Below, piece after piece: positions 17,524 through 27,679 of a DNA stretch of 64,000 nt (positions are counted from its first letter, which is position 1; the number at the start of each line of letters is the position of its first letter). The notes under the pieces are model-generated. The model saw only the letters and a program-made list of their open reading frames with translations. It was not told the origin of the DNA and did not search any database. Position numbers and translations under genes: made by a program. Origin of the DNA: Bacteroidales bacterium (GTDB taxonomy: Bacteria > Bacteroidota > Bacteroidia > Bacteroidales > VadinHA17); assembly GCA_020201035.1 (NCBI GenBank), contig JAIVHO010000001.1, positions 1 to 64,000 on the forward strand, in the 5' to 3' direction.

Positions 17524-18287
17524 ATTACCGGTTTTATAACCACTCCGTTTTCGATAAGGGTCTGAGAAATTCTTTCGGCTATAGCTACGGCGGCCGGATT
17601 ATCACCATGAATGCAGATAGTATCTGGTTTTACCAGTAGTGAACCTCCTCCCTGTACCGGAATTCTGTTCTCCCTGACCATTGCAAGAGCCCTTTCAGCA
17701 ACCTCTTCCGTGTCATATATTACAGCCCCCTTTTTACCGCGTGGCACTAGTGTACCATCGCTGTTATAGGCCCTGTCAGCAAAGGTCTCAATTACAAATC
17801 TGAGTCCGCGTTGCAGTGCTTCATTCTCCAGCGCCGAATTGGGCGGACCAAAAACCAGCAGTTCAGGATCCATATCGTAGACAGCTTCCGCTATTGCAGC
17901 CGCAATATCGGTATTCCCGACAGCATCATTATAGAGGGCACCGTGGGGCTTTACGTGAACAAGCCTGGTCCCAAGGGCTTCTGCAAGTGACTTAAGTGCT
18001 CCTGTCTGGTAGAGAACAAATGCATAGAGCTCATCACGGGACATTCTGATGGTGCGCCTGCCGAACCCCTGCATATCCGGATATCCGGGATGTGCACCAA
18101 CGGCAACACCTGCTTCTTTTGCCAGTCTGATAGTGTTCAGGATTACCGGAGGGTCGCCTGCATGAAAGCCGCAGGCAATGTTTGCAGAGGAGATATATTT
18201 CATAACCAGCGGGTCATTACCGGCCCTGTAGTTACCAAAACCTTCACCCAGGTCAGCATTGAGGTCTACGGATATTTGAATGGTCAT
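17520..18287 (-). CDS. pxpA: 5-oxoprolinase subunit A (LamB/YcsF family)
   Basis: A 255-aa PxpA subunit. The hallmark blocks are present: DLNADLGEGFG, ANIACGFHAGDP, VGAHPGYPDMQGFGRR, VKPHGALYN and the late IPVQGGGSLLVKPDTICIHGD region. Its length is normal for the family. It is followed by pxpB with a 4-nt overlap and preceded by the NRAMP-like transporter 56 nt upstream, the same association as ycsF-ycsG in Bacillus subtilis. The operon should recycle or consume pyroglutamate. Confidence 0.95.
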   Translation of the reverse strand: MTIQISVDLNADLGEGFGNYRAGNDPLVMKYISSANIACGFHAGDPPVILNTIRLAKEAGVAVGAHPGYPDMQGFGRRTIRMSRDELYAFVLYQTGALKSLAEALGTRLVHVKPHGALYNDAVGNTDIAAAIAEAVYDMDPELLVFGPPNSALENEALQRGLRFVIETFADRAYNSDGTLVPRGKKGAVIYDTEEVAERALAMVRENRIPVQGGGSLLVKPDTICIHGDNPAAVAIAERISQTLIENGVVIKPVI

Positions 18288-18343
18288 ATTGGTTGCACTT
18301 ATAAGATAACAGTTATTATGGTAAGGTAATCAGGCGTTGTTTA

Positions 18344-19585
18344 TTAAATCATATTAAAGATAGAGATAATACTTTTAATACCGAGAAAGGATGCCACCAG
18401 TACCACTGCAGCGCCTGCTATATTGGCAGGCAGCCTGTTACGGTGGTTTCCGAGAATCTCCCTGCTGTTCATTACTTTTAGAAGGAATATTGCTATCAGC
18501 GGAAGCAGTATTCCGTTTGTTACCTGAGCGAAGAAAATAGCTGCCACGGGTCTGGTTCCTGTCATGCTGAAGACCACACCTGTCAGCAACACTGCCATCC
18601 ATACCATCCTGAACCGTTTATCCCGTATTCCTCCCTTCCAGCCGAGGATGCCTGAGGTAGCCCATGCCGCTGCCAGGGGTGCTGTGATCGCACTTGATAG
18701 TCCGGCCGCGAGGAATCCTGCTGCCAGAAAGTAGGGCGCATAGGCTCCCAGCAGAGGCTCAAGCTGCATTGCCATATCTGCTGCCCCGGTAATGGTCAAT
18801 CCCCTGCCATGGAACGCTGCTGCAGATGTAATCACAATCGCTGCCGAGATCAATCCGCCAAGCGAGATAGATACAATACTGTCGGTACGTGCAGCCCGGA
18901 GACCTTCTACGCTCTTCCACCGCTCCCTTGAGGCCGATGCATGCAGGAAGAGATTATATGGGACAACCGTGGTGCCTATCAGTCCGGCCACAGTCATAAT
19001 ACCTCCTGCTGGCAGTTTCGGGATAACCATCCCGGATGCAATTGCCAAAGGATCAGGCTTTACCATCAGGGCTGTTCCGATAAAGGTAAGACTCATTAGT
19101 ATCACCAGTGTGATAAGCCCCCTTTCAATTGTGCGGTAACTGCCAAACCATAGCAGCATAAATGCTATCAGCCCGATTACCGGAGCCCAGAAATTGACAG
19201 AGATGGCTCCTGCCGTGACCAGACCCCTGCCGGTGATTACCATGAGGCCCATTACCCCGCCCATGATATTGCCCGTTTCATATGCTGCATTACCTATCGC
19301 TATGGCTGACAATACAAGGATTATTGTTGTGATTCGAGCAAAAGGTCTGGCAAATTCCCTTCTGAGAGCTTCTCCCAGTCCTGTCTGACCCGCCACACCG
19401 AGTCGGGCCGCCATCTCCTGTAGAATAAGTGTTGCAATTACCGAAAAAAGGAGGGCCCACAGAAGTGTATATCCATAATCGGCGCCTGCAATTGAACATG
19501 TTGTAACGGTACCGGGGCCAATAAATGCGGCGGCTACCAGGGTAGCGGGACCAATTGATCCAAAACCTTTAAACCTTTTACCCAA
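18344..19585 (-). CDS. YcsG-type NRAMP-fold transporter lacking metal-binding residues
   Basis: A 413-aa membrane protein with about 11 helices and clear NRAMP-family sequence. The start is a TTG at 19585; no in-frame ATG lies upstream before the stop. In metal-transporting NRAMP proteins the ion is held by DPGN in helix 1 and by the Met of MPHN in helix 6. Here these read GPGT (23-26) and VPYN (208-211), so the Asp, Asn and Met ligands are gone while the backbone motifs stay. It is transcribed first in the pxpABC operon. A substrate other than Mn or Fe is therefore likely, and 5-oxoproline or a related anion is a reasonable guess. That substrate is an inference. Confidence 0.85.
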   Translation of the reverse strand: MGKRFKGFGSIGPATLVAAAFIGPGTVTTCSIAGADYGYTLLWALLFSVIATLILQEMAARLGVAGQTGLGEALRREFARPFARITTIILVLSAIAIGNAAYETGNIMGGVMGLMVITGRGLVTAGAISVNFWAPVIGLIAFMLLWFGSYRTIERGLITLVILMSLTFIGTALMVKPDPLAIASGMVIPKLPAGGIMTVAGLIGTTVVPYNLFLHASASRERWKSVEGLRAARTDSIVSISLGGLISAAIVITSAAAFHGRGLTITGAADMAMQLEPLLGAYAPYFLAAGFLAAGLSSAITAPLAAAWATSGILGWKGGIRDKRFRMVWMAVLLTGVVFSMTGTRPVAAIFFAQVTNGILLPLIAIFLLKVMNSREILGNHRNRLPANIAGAAVVLVASFLGIKSIISIFNMI

Positions 19586-19704
19586 AGCTGACAGTTTACG
19601 GATGAAGTTGCTAATCTACAAAAAAGGTTTGATTAACCGCAGGGCGGCATCAGCCCATTAATTAACTAATTACTTGAGATTTTATGAATATTTCAATATT
19701 TTCG

Positions 19705-19712
19705 TAGCTTTG
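19705..19712 (+). promoter_or_regulatory. -7 promoter box for the acidic/DUF349 gene
   Basis: TAGCTTTG fits the Bacteroidota TAnnTTTG box and lies 62 nt upstream of the ATG at 19775. No -33 TTTG is seen at normal spacing. Confidence 0.5.
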
Positions 19713-19774
19713 CACAGACTAATGAAATGCGGATTGTAATATCCGCTAATGTTCTGAAATAAAGAGGATTGATT

Positions 19775-20746
19775 ATGACCAAGCAAGATCCGGAAGATGC
19801 TGTTCGTAAAGAACAATTCGATAATACCGACCGGGATATCGAAAATAACATGGAAGAAAAGTCAGGAAAATCGGCTGATGAAGTGACCGGGGATAAAAAG
19901 GATGGTGCAGAAGATACTGCCAGGGAAACGGATGGAGTGGAGGCAGTAGCCGGAGATCAGGATAATGATCCGGCGTCAGGTGGTAAGGATAACGACGGCA
20001 ACCTTTCAGAAGGCCGAAATGATGACGGTGGAGAGTCATTTTCAGACAGATCCGGACAGGAGAGTGAGAATCAGGAGGAAATCAATTCAGAAGTAACTTC
20101 TTCAGTAGAGACTGAAGGGGGGGATACGGGTAGTGGCATTGAAAAGCCTGCAGAGGAGTCAGATGCGGAAGTAGCAGCAGAGAGTGAGAGCGATGAAGAG
20201 AAGCCGGAGTCGGAAACGGAAACTGAGTCCGATACGGAAGTAACGGCAGAGAGTGAGAGTGATAAAGAGAAGCCGGAGTCGGAGCCGGAAACTGAGTCCG
20301 ATACGGAAGTAACAGCAGAGAGTGAGAGTGATGAAGAGAAATCGGAGACGGAGCCGGAGCCGGAAACTGAGTCCGATACGGAAGTAACGGCAGAGAGTGA
20401 GAGTGATGAAGAGAAATCGGAGACGGAAACTGAATCCGATACGGAAGTAACGGCAGAGAGTGAGAGTGATAAAGAGAAGCCGGAGTCGGAGTCGGAAACT
20501 GAATCCGATACGGAAGTAACGGCAGAGAGTGAGAGTGATAAAGAGAAATCGGAGCCTGAGCCGGAAAATGAAAAGAAGCCTGAGTCTATCGACACAGATA
20601 AGGATAATGACGGGGATCACGCGGATAAAGAGGCTGCTGAGAAAGCTGATACAGATCCCGGATCAAAGGATCAAAACGGAGATGATGATTTTGTAGAGGT
20701 AACAGTGAGTCCGGAGGAGCTGGAGGAACTACCGGATGTAGATTAG
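19775..20746 (+). CDS. Acidic low-complexity repeat protein, probable N-terminal part of the DUF349 protein
   Basis: A 323-aa protein that is almost entirely Glu, Asp, Ser, Thr, Lys and Pro, with no hydrophobic core. The ATG at 19775 follows an AAAGAGG site by 7 nt and is preferred to a TTG at 19769. Six repeats of about 23 residues occupy residues 129-266. The final segment (VEVTVSPEELEELPDVD) is less repetitive. The stop TAG at 20744 falls exactly where the next reading frame (+1) opens into DUF349-type sequence. DUF349 proteins of Bacteroidota often carry acidic N-terminal extensions. I therefore think this and the next ORF are one gene split by a frameshift or recoding site. Confidence 0.7.
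   Translation: MTKQDPEDAVRKEQFDNTDRDIENNMEEKSGKSADEVTGDKKDGAEDTARETDGVEAVAGDQDNDPASGGKDNDGNLSEGRNDDGGESFSDRSGQESENQEEINSEVTSSVETEGGDTGSGIEKPAEESDAEVAAESESDEEKPESETETESDTEVTAESESDKEKPESEPETESDTEVTAESESDEEKSETEPEPETESDTEVTAESESDEEKSETETESDTEVTAESESDKEKPESESETESDTEVTAESESDKEKSEPEPENEKKPESIDTDKDNDGDHADKEAAEKADTDPGSKDQNGDDDFVEVTVSPEELEELPDVD
20159..20572 (+). repeat. Six in-frame 21-25 codon acidic repeats
   Basis: Units read SDTEVTAESESD(E/K)EK followed by a variable Ser/Glu/Thr/Pro tail, with lengths 23, 23, 25, 21, 23 and 23 residues. Variation in unit length is in whole codons, so the reading frame is kept. The nucleotide copies are nearly identical, which suggests recent expansion by slippage or unequal recombination. 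Confidence 0.9.
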
Positions 20747-22388
20747 GGAGGATGTAGACAAGATAAAGGGTTTCTTCTACCGCCGTAATAAGGCTGATAA
20801 TGAGAAGCTGCGACAGAAATTTGTAGAGGAGGGCGGGAATATTGATGATTTCAAGGCACCGGATGATCCTCTTGAAACAAAGATGAGGACACTCCTTTCA
20901 AGGTACAGGGGGCGCAGAAGTGAATATTCAAAACAGATTGAGGTAGAGAAGCGTGAGAACCTCCGGAAGAAATATGAGATCATTGACCAGATAAAGGATC
21001 TTGTAAACAGGGAGGAATCAATTAACAAGACTTTCCAGGATTTCAGAGATCTGCAGGCTGAGTGGCACTCTGTTGGAATGGTACCGCAATCGGCGCTGAA
21101 AAACCTCTGGGAGACGTACAACCACAATGTGGAGGTATTTTATGATTATATCAAGATAAATAAGGAACTCAGGGATCTTGATTTCAGAAAGAACCTTGAA
21201 AAGAAGGTGGTATTGTGTGAAAAGGCTGAGCATTTACTTCAGGAGAATAATGCAATTACTGCGTTCAGAAAGCTTCAGGAATACCATCAGCAGTGGAGAG
21301 AGACCGGCCCGGTACCCCGTGAGTCGCGCGAGGAGGTATGGGCAAGGTTCAGGGAGGCCACATCAGAGATCAATAAACGGCACCATGAACATTATGAGAG
21401 TCAGAAAGATGATCAGAAACAGAATCTTGAAGCCAAGCGTGCCCTGTGTGATAGGATAGATGCAATAAACACTCTTAAAATAAACTCCTTCAGGGAGTGG
21501 GAAGATAAGGCAAAGGAGGTGATAGCGCTTCAGCAGGAGTGGCGTACCATAGGATTTGCACCGCGCAAGCAAAATAATTCGATATATCAGCGATTCAGAG
21601 AGGCATGTGACCTGTTTTTCCAGAATAAGAGAAACTTCTACTCTGAGAACAAGGAGGTTCAGCAGGAGAATCTTCAGAAAAAGATTGCCCTGTGTGAGGC
21701 TGCAGAGGCGCTGCAGGAGAGTACCGACTGGAAAGCCACATCTGAGGAGCTAATCAAACTTCAGAAAGAGTGGAAGGAGATTGGTACAGTACCGAGAAAA
21801 CATTCTGACAAGGTATGGAAGAGGTTCAGGAAGGCGTGTGATCACTTTTTCAGCAAGAAATCGGAGCACTTTGCCGGATCAGATAGCTCATTTGAGGAGA
21901 ACCTTAAGCTTAAGGAAGCACTTATAAAGAGGGTAGAGGAGTTTGCGCATGGCAGTGATCCGAAGGCAGCCTTCAGCAGGCTAAACGAAATGCAAAAGGA
22001 GTGGAATGAGATTGGTTTTGTTCCGTTTAAGAAAAAGGATGAGATTATAGCCCGTTTCAGGGAGGCCATTAACCGTCAGTTTGACAAGCTGAAAATGGAT
22101 GATGAGGAGAAGGCCATATATAAGTACCGCACAAGGCTGGAGGGATTAAAGGAGAACCCCAGGGCATCAAGAAAGGTGCGTAGTGAAAGGGATAAATTTG
22201 TGGCCAGAATCAAGCAGATGGAGAGTGATATAACCCTGTGGGAGAATAATATAGGATTTTTTTCAAAATCGGCCAGCGCCGAAGCACTTATTCAGGATGT
22301 TCAGAATAAGATTGATGATGCAAAAAACACAATTCTGCTGCTTGAGGAGAAGATCAGGATAATAGACAGGTCAGGATTGGATGACTGA
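20742..22388 (+). CDS. DUF349-repeat protein (5' end unresolved)
   Basis: Helical protein with five DUF349 repeats, each around a (L/M)Q.EW..(I/V)G..P block followed by a W/Y/I..F(R/E) helix, then a C-terminal coiled coil. The first ATG in frame is at 20883 (501 aa). However, family-like sequence continues upstream in frame to 20742, including DVDKIKGFFYRRNK and KFVEEGGNIDDF, with no ATG, GTG or TTG. The coding region therefore seems to join the acidic ORF just before it by a +1 shift near 20744. An AGGGAGGA run at 20745-20752 sits at the junction. Function of the family is not known; it is conserved in Bacteroidota, often beside core genes as here (pyrG, yidC). Confidence 0.85.
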   Translation: MREDVDKIKGFFYRRNKADNEKLRQKFVEEGGNIDDFKAPDDPLETKMRTLLSRYRGRRSEYSKQIEVEKRENLRKKYEIIDQIKDLVNREESINKTFQDFRDLQAEWHSVGMVPQSALKNLWETYNHNVEVFYDYIKINKELRDLDFRKNLEKKVVLCEKAEHLLQENNAITAFRKLQEYHQQWRETGPVPRESREEVWARFREATSEINKRHHEHYESQKDDQKQNLEAKRALCDRIDAINTLKINSFREWEDKAKEVIALQQEWRTIGFAPRKQNNSIYQRFREACDLFFQNKRNFYSENKEVQQENLQKKIALCEAAEALQESTDWKATSEELIKLQKEWKEIGTVPRKHSDKVWKRFRKACDHFFSKKSEHFAGSDSSFEENLKLKEALIKRVEEFAHGSDPKAAFSRLNEMQKEWNEIGFVPFKKKDEIIARFREAINRQFDKLKMDDEEKAIYKYRTRLEGLKENPRASRKVRSERDKFVARIKQMESDITLWENNIGFFSKSASAEALIQDVQNKIDDAKNTILLLEEKIRIIDRSGLDD

Positions 22389-22402
22389 TACAATTAATTT
22401 AA

Positions 22403-24049
<1,647 letters not shown>

Positions 24050-24093
24050 TTGAGAAAACGGAAACAGGGATTAAGTGAATCAGAAATTATAAA

Positions 24094-26079
24094 ATGGACA
24101 AAAATACTATTACGGGTCTTGTACTGATATTTGCAATCTTTTTAGGGTTCAGCCTGTACAACAATAATAAGATAACAAAAGCATTTGAAACCTCTGTTGA
24201 GCGGGCCGATTCATTATATGATGCAGGCAATCTGGAGGAGGCACGTGTTGAATACCTTAAGGCGCTTAAATATAAGCCCAATACAGAATCAGCCGGACGG
24301 AGGGTGGAGGAGATCAACCGTGTTCTCAGTCCGGCCGCAGCATCCAGATCATCTGCCGCAGAAGATACTCTAAGGGAAGATGCCGTTTCCTCTGATATAC
24401 AGCAGAACACTGAGGCGGTAGCAGTGCAGAAGCCGGTGTCCCGACAGGATTACGGACGCTTTTCCGGTGCCGCTGATGGCGATCAGAAGTTTATTGTTAT
24501 TGAGAATGACCTGATAGAGCTTAAGATATCAACTCTGGGGGGAAGGCCCTATTCGGCGCGATTAAAAGAGTATACAACCCATGATTCACGGCCGCTTATT
24601 CTCTTCGATGGTGATTCTACACTGTTTGGGTTCAATTTTTTCACCTCTGATAACAGACCGGTAAAAACAAACGACCTGTTTTTTGAGCCCTATAACACCA
24701 GTAGCTATATTGATGCCAGCGAGCGTGATGGGGTGGTTACATTAAGGCTGAATGCTGAAGGAGGCGGATTTATTGAGTATCGATACACCCTGTCGCCCGA
24801 TCTCTATCTGGTGAAGTTTGACGTACGCTTTTCTGGCATGGAAAACATCATTGCCGGAAATCAGAACGCTCTTTCACTTAACTGGAATTCATATATCCCA
24901 CAGCAGGAGAAAGGTCGTACAAACGAGCTTAGCGGCACACAGATTAAGTATAAGTATTACCAGGATGAGGTGGATGGATTCAGGGAGAGATCCCAGAAGG
25001 AGTATGAGGAGGCGGAGATTCCAACCCGGCTCCGGTGGGTGGCTTTTAAGGATCAGTTCTTTTCAACGGTACTTATTGCTGAAGAGAGTTTTCTGAACGG
25101 ATTCGTTACATCATCGGCAATGCCTGAGGGAAGCAGATACCTCAAATATTTTACCGCTGAACTTTCTGTGCCATATGACGGAGGAGAGGATAATGTTTAC
25201 AATATGCAGTTTTTTATGGGCCCCAACCACTTTAAAACACTTAAGAAGTACGGGTATGAGCTGCATGAGATAATCTATCTGGGTAAGAATATTATCAGGT
25301 GGATTAATCAGTATGTGATAATACAGTTATTTAATTTCCTGAATAAGTTTATCAGTAACTATGGGATTATTATTCTTATACTGACCCTTATCATTAAAAC
25401 GGTTCTCTATCCGCTAACCTTTAAGTCATACCAGTCACAGGCGAAGATGAAGGTTCTGAAGCCCATGGTTGATGAGCTATCCAAAAAATTTCCCAAAAAG
25501 GAGGATGCGGTAAAGAAACAGCAGGCAACTATGGATCTCTACAAGAAGGCCGGGGTGAGTCCTATGGGAGGATGCCTGCCCATGGCCCTTCAGATGCCAA
25601 TCCTCTTTGCTATGTTCAGGTTCTTCCCCTCATCAATTGAGCTCAGACAGGAGTCATTCCTCTGGGCAAAGGATCTTTCAACATATGATTCAATTCTGGA
25701 TCTGCCGTTTACAATCCCGATGTACGGGGATCACATAAGCCTGTTTACGCTGCTGATGACAGTATCAACAATACTGACTACCCGTCTGAATAGTCCGACC
25801 GGACAGGATCAGATGCCCGGTATGAAGATGATGATGTATATGATGCCGGTAATGTTTATGCTGATACTAAATAATTTCTCTTCCGGATTAACGTACTACT
25901 ATTTCCTTGCCAACATTATAACGCTGGGCCAGAACTGGATATCAAAACGTTTTATTGACGAACAGGCTGTACTCAGGAAGCTTGAAGCAAACAGGAAAAA
26001 ACCGGTTCAGAAATCTAAATTCCAGCAACGTCTTGAGGAGGCAGCTAAACAAAAAGGGCATAAACCGGCAAAAAAGTAG
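24094..26079 (+). CDS. yidC: Membrane protein insertase YidC with a TPR-like insert
   Basis: Inner-membrane insertase that helps membrane proteins fold, alone or with Sec. It is 661 aa. Helix 1 (about 6-23) opens with the typical MDKNTITGLVLIFAI. The periplasmic P1 beta domain covers about 130-390. The conserved membrane core follows (IIILILTLIIKTVLYPLTFKSYQSQAKMK; MGGCLPMALQMPILFAMF). Between helix 1 and P1 is a helical segment (about 33-72, ADSLYDAGNLEEARVEYLKA) that reads like a TPR unit, where Bacteroidota YidC usually has only a charged linker. It follows pyrG by 44 nt. The C-terminal tail is basic, as expected for ribosome contact. Confidence 0.95.
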   Translation: MDKNTITGLVLIFAIFLGFSLYNNNKITKAFETSVERADSLYDAGNLEEARVEYLKALKYKPNTESAGRRVEEINRVLSPAAASRSSAAEDTLREDAVSSDIQQNTEAVAVQKPVSRQDYGRFSGAADGDQKFIVIENDLIELKISTLGGRPYSARLKEYTTHDSRPLILFDGDSTLFGFNFFTSDNRPVKTNDLFFEPYNTSSYIDASERDGVVTLRLNAEGGGFIEYRYTLSPDLYLVKFDVRFSGMENIIAGNQNALSLNWNSYIPQQEKGRTNELSGTQIKYKYYQDEVDGFRERSQKEYEEAEIPTRLRWVAFKDQFFSTVLIAEESFLNGFVTSSAMPEGSRYLKYFTAELSVPYDGGEDNVYNMQFFMGPNHFKTLKKYGYELHEIIYLGKNIIRWINQYVIIQLFNFLNKFISNYGIIILILTLIIKTVLYPLTFKSYQSQAKMKVLKPMVDELSKKFPKKEDAVKKQQATMDLYKKAGVSPMGGCLPMALQMPILFAMFRFFPSSIELRQESFLWAKDLSTYDSILDLPFTIPMYGDHISLFTLLMTVSTILTTRLNSPTGQDQMPGMKMMMYMMPVMFMLILNNFSSGLTYYYFLANIITLGQNWISKRFIDEQAVLRKLEANRKKPVQKSKFQQRLEEAAKQKGHKPAKK

Positions 26080-26237
26080 AATTAGCTTAAAATATTTGCC
26101 AAAATACCTGAAATAGTATATTTTAGAACCTAAATTAGTTGCAGTCAGATCACATAGTAGTTTTTATTTAATTCCGGGAGATGCAGATCAATTATCCGGA
26201 AGTTAAAATATATGTACCGGTCAATTTATCCTAAAAA

Positions 26238-26254
26238 AACTGCTGCCGGCAGTT
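26238..26254. promoter_or_regulatory. Palindrome upstream of the LacI-type gene, possible operator
   Basis: AACTGC and GCAGTT form a 6-bp inverted repeat around TGCCG, 25 nt before the regulator's start codon. LacI-family proteins often bind such palindromes near their own promoter. The remaining part of this 199-nt intergenic region is AT-rich with no other signal. Confidence 0.3.
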
Positions 26255-26278
26255 GGTTAATTATTTAGCAAATATCTG

Positions 26279-27328
26279 ATGATGGCAAAGAAAGTTAAAG
26301 TCAAAGATATCGCCGCAAAGGTTGGTCTTTCAAGCACTCTGGTGTCTCTGGTACTTAATAATAAGGCGGATCAGCATGGGATCAAGAGGGAAACACAGGA
26401 GCGTGTAATGATGATAGCCCATAAGATGGGGTTCTTTCAGCAAAAGACACCTGAAACCCGGGAAAAGGAGTCAGAAGAGAGTCCTGGTCTGGTCGGAATG
26501 ATAGTACCCTCCCTTACAGATCCCTTTGTTGTAGATCTTATCCCGTATGTTCATAAAGCGCTGGCAAGCATCGGAATAGGATTTTCTGTTATGACAAAGG
26601 ATCCTTTTGACCGTCGTTTCTCAAGATTCGTGACCGGTTTCAGGAAACTTTTCAGTGGAATGATACTGGTATCGGAGGCTGCTGATGAAGCTACCGTACG
26701 TACCCTGAGGGCAGGCGACTACCCCTTTATAATTATGGAGACTGAGCTTCACAATATGAGGCTTAATACGGTAAAAAGTGATATGGAGTCAGGCATGCGG
26801 ATGATGGCTGAACATATTGCCGGACTGGGATATACCCGAATCTCCATTATCGGGAGGGAACAACCGGTAGAATCGGTTCGTGAGAATATCAGACTTATCA
26901 GGGAACAGCTGGATGCTTTGATTCCTGATGTTTCAATTTTTGATGCAACTGTTGCAAGGATACCAGGGGTTAATATTATTGATACCGCCAGACTTTCCGA
27001 ATTTATGAGACCACCCTATTCCACTCAGCTTTTCGTGATCTCGGAGGCCAGCCTCGTTTACACAGTAGTTGACTATTTCAACAGGAAAGGGGTCAGGGTA
27101 CCCCATGATATAGCTATTGTGTCACTTGAAGACGGAGCCGGTTTTGATCTTTTCTCAACATCAGTCACCCGAATCAGAAAACAGGTTCCTGAACTCGCCT
27201 CAAAAGCATCCCGTATGATCTGGACAGAGATAAAAAATTCGGGAAAGGGAAAATTCAAAAGAGCAGTAAGTATTCAGCCTGAGCTAATTATCGGAAAATC
27301 ATGCGGCACACACCGCCAGAGGGTGTAG
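26279..27328 (+). CDS. LacI-family transcriptional regulator
   Basis: A 349-aa regulator with an N-terminal LacI helix-turn-helix (VKVKDIAAKVGLSSTLVSLVLNN, about 4-27) and hinge, then a periplasmic-binding-protein-like sensor domain (about 65-340). Two consecutive ATGs (26279 and 26282) can start it. The hinge and recognition helix differ from classical sugar regulators (LNNKADQHGIKRET). No sugar operon is adjacent; the next operon is under a cobalamin riboswitch, so the targets are unknown. It is separated from yidC by 199 nt and is probably its own transcript. Confidence 0.9.
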   Translation: MMAKKVKVKDIAAKVGLSSTLVSLVLNNKADQHGIKRETQERVMMIAHKMGFFQQKTPETREKESEESPGLVGMIVPSLTDPFVVDLIPYVHKALASIGIGFSVMTKDPFDRRFSRFVTGFRKLFSGMILVSEAADEATVRTLRAGDYPFIIMETELHNMRLNTVKSDMESGMRMMAEHIAGLGYTRISIIGREQPVESVRENIRLIREQLDALIPDVSIFDATVARIPGVNIIDTARLSEFMRPPYSTQLFVISEASLVYTVVDYFNRKGVRVPHDIAIVSLEDGAGFDLFSTSVTRIRKQVPELASKASRMIWTEIKNSGKGKFKRAVSIQPELIIGKSCGTHRQRV

Positions 27329-27381
27329 ATATCTTGTTAAAAAGATGATACTACGCAACATGTCATCTTCCAATTAAATCC

Positions 27382-27389
27382 TATATTTG
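27382..27389 (+). promoter_or_regulatory. -7 promoter box of the cobalamin operon
   Basis: TATATTTG is a perfect TAnnTTTG match located just upstream of the riboswitch aptamer, so transcription would start close to 27396. The -33 position has no clear TTTG. Confidence 0.6.
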
Positions 27390-27404
27390 TATCGTTTTGG
27401 TATT

Positions 27405-27600
27405 GTAATGGCCCGTCGGCCATTCAGTAATAGGGAATACGGTTTGAATCCGTAACAGTACCCGCTGCTGTGATACCCGATTGCGCAAGCAATGATGGCT
27501 CAGGTTCTACCTGCCACTGTTCCGGAATAAGAGGAATGGGAAGGCGCCTGAAGCCGGGATAAGTCAGAAGACCTGCCAGAACAGAAAAGTTTCCAGGCTT
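27405..27600 (+). promoter_or_regulatory. Cobalamin riboswitch
   Basis: An adenosylcobalamin-type aptamer with the diagnostic blocks in order: TAGGGAATACGGT, GAATCCGTAACAGTACCCGC followed by TGCTGTGATACCC, GCCACTG, GGGAAGGCGCCTGAAG, and the B12 box AGCCGGGATAAGTCAGAAG then ACCTGCC at 27552-27577. It sits between a TAnnTTTG promoter and the first gene of the cobalamin uptake operon. Binding of B12 should lower expression of the operon. Outer boundaries are approximate; the expression platform probably lies at 27585-27679. Confidence 0.95.
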
Positions 27601-27679
27601 TCGGGATAAAGGCGATGGTATGTTAACATCTCTTTGTTTCCTGCTTGCGTAAGTAGTGTTAAACAAAAAAAACTCTCCG

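Noticed and set aside
20071..20620. Long minus-strand ORFs rich in Ser/Asp or Phe/Arg/Leu opposite the acidic repeats
   Set aside because: They are mirror images of the codon repeats on the plus strand, with no start signal or protein-like composition.
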